From Baylisascaris procyonis (taxonomy: Eukaryota > Nematoda > Chromadorea > Rhabditida > Ascarididae), in assembly GCA_037389465.1 (NCBI GenBank), contig JAZARR010000212.1, forward strand, positions 2,002,001-2,066,000: 64,000 bases of DNA, written 5' to 3'. Both the position numbers and the translations under genes were made by a program. Position 1 is the first letter of the stretch. Each line of letters opens with the position of its first letter. Shown here one piece after another: positions 62,897 to 64,000 of the stretch. The notes beneath the pieces are model-generated. The model was not told the origin of the DNA and searched no databases. It saw nothing but the letters and a program-made list of their open reading frames with translations.

Positions 62897-64000
62897 GTGC
62901 GTTTTTAAACTCTCTTTTGCTTTTTAGCTCTTTTCACCTTTGCCTCCATCCATGCAGGGGTGTTGTGATGAAAAAATTTTGCCCTCCAAGGTCGCGGGAC
63001 AGCTTGTTGAAAATGATTGGGAAACCGACACAAAGCAGCTTAGAGGTTGAGAAAAGCAGGCAATATCGTTAGCAGTTTGTTGGCTCTTTTCTATTTGTGA
63101 GGACATCAGAATGGGTTGCAAGGAATGACGGTCGATTCAGACGAGTTCTGTGTGCACAGCATTGCCTTCGCGTTGGGAAAAGAACAAGGAAGGTCGAAAG
63201 AATTGTCTTTGAGCAATACAAATATTATTATGACTTCAGTTGTTGAGAAAATGAATCCGGAAAGCCCATATATGAGTGAGAGACCCACGGAGAACAAAAC
63301 ATGAATTATTTCTTTGCACTAGTTAAGATTTAATTTGATTTTAGCATGGTTGCTTCCATTTTCGTGTAGTCTGTTCATCGCCATAGTGCAGCAGAGCCGC
63401 CAATTTTTTCTGAGTTCAAGATTTATACACTCAATCATAAGAAAGCATGTTTTCGCATCTCTCAGCACCCAACTGAACTGATAAGTAGGTTGAATTGCGA
63501 AAGTGCCTAGTATCTCAGTGTTCCCATCCTTCCATTTCTTGTCGCGCACCATGGAACTCTTCTAGCAAAACTTTGGACGGTGCATCAATACCAATCCTCT
63601 TCTGCCGTCTCACAGCTCGTAAATTTTGAATACTAATAGTTGTTGTCGTCGTTGTTCATATGGTATTTCGTTTGTTTATGGTGTATATTAATGGTGAATT
63701 CTTTGCGCTTATAAATTTGCATCAGCAGGATGCATAATGGCGCTATTATGTCTACGCGTTTGTCTATCTGCCTATTAGTTTTTGAATCAGAAATTAGCGA
63801 AGTTGTGTGATATTTACAGTCCGATAATTCTTTGTTGAGTATAATTCACGTCTCATATTAACTTCTTACGCCAGTTTTCAGTTCGATATATCAACATTAA
63901 AGAGAATTGCAGACTTCCTTTATGTGCCTAAGAATGTGCATCCATTTCACATTAGTCGGATGACAAAGTATGCACAAAAACGAATCTTTTGTAAAGGAAT
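62897..64000 (+). other. Probable intron of the RS-rich gene up to the window end
   Basis: Begins with a good donor. No acceptor followed by an open frame of the required phase was found. An open stretch from 63878 to the edge follows a TTTTCAG but is in the wrong phase for direct joining. Confidence 0.5.

Noticed and set aside
63878..64000. Open frame after a TTTTCAG to the window edge, a possible next exon of the RS-rich gene
   Set aside because: The preceding exon ends in phase 2 and this phase meets a stop; 41 open codons are not unusual by chance.

Overview
This window looks like eukaryotic nuclear DNA from a nematode, probably a long-intron parasitic species; a strongylid-like (clade V) origin is a guess from protein style and not demonstrated. 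The grounds are many short exons (about 40-340 nt) joined by GT...AG introns, polypyrimidine TTTCAG-type acceptors, acceptor-like sites 7-30 nt upstream of four start codons (the pattern expected for spliced-leader trans-splicing), AT-rich introns, and proteins that align by eye with human orthologues. I rebuilt the genes by joining exons in phase, because single open frames rarely reach full exons.

Layout. (1) 178-13042, plus: the last 16 exons of the AP-1 complex gamma-adaptin gene, whose 5' part lies left of the window; one of its introns carries a short retroelement copy with target-site duplications. (2) 13043-16953: gene-free spacer with a GT-rich stretch and a 91-bp (TA)n microsatellite. 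(3) 16954-29584, plus: the non-lysosomal glucosylceramidase (GBA2, GH116) gene in at least 17 exons; one short segment after exon 2 is not resolved. (4) 29585-35700: spacer that includes a coding-like but broken stretch at 33486-34650. (5) 35764-36333, plus: BOLA3-like mitochondrial iron-sulfur gene in two exons. (6) 43503-37533, minus: AAGAB/p34-like alpha- and gamma-adaptin-binding protein in eight exons, convergent with BOLA3. (7) 43504-46643: spacer between the divergent AAGAB and TMEM14 genes, holding a degenerate CACC/GGTG repeat field. (8) 46644-50612, plus: TMEM14-family four-helix membrane protein in four exons; its last intron has a perfect 20-bp hairpin. (9) 50613-59072: spacer with a poly-G tract and a decayed non-LTR retrotransposon at 52240-53510. 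(10) 59086 to beyond the right edge, plus: a nuclear, lysine- and RS-rich protein resembling the N-terminal part of PRP4 kinase (PRPF4B).

The genes are housekeeping genes and do not form an operon. The main functional link is that AP-1 gamma-adaptin and AAGAB, the assembly chaperone that binds gamma-adaptin in animals, lie about 24 kb apart. GBA2, BOLA3 and TMEM14 concern glucosylceramide turnover, mitochondrial Fe-S delivery and (by family) mitochondrial haem or lipid-linked membrane functions. I found no convincing previously undescribed system; the most unusual sequence features are two perfect tetraloop hairpins, a 23-bp duplication that makes a start codon in BOLA3, and the broken coding-like stretch.
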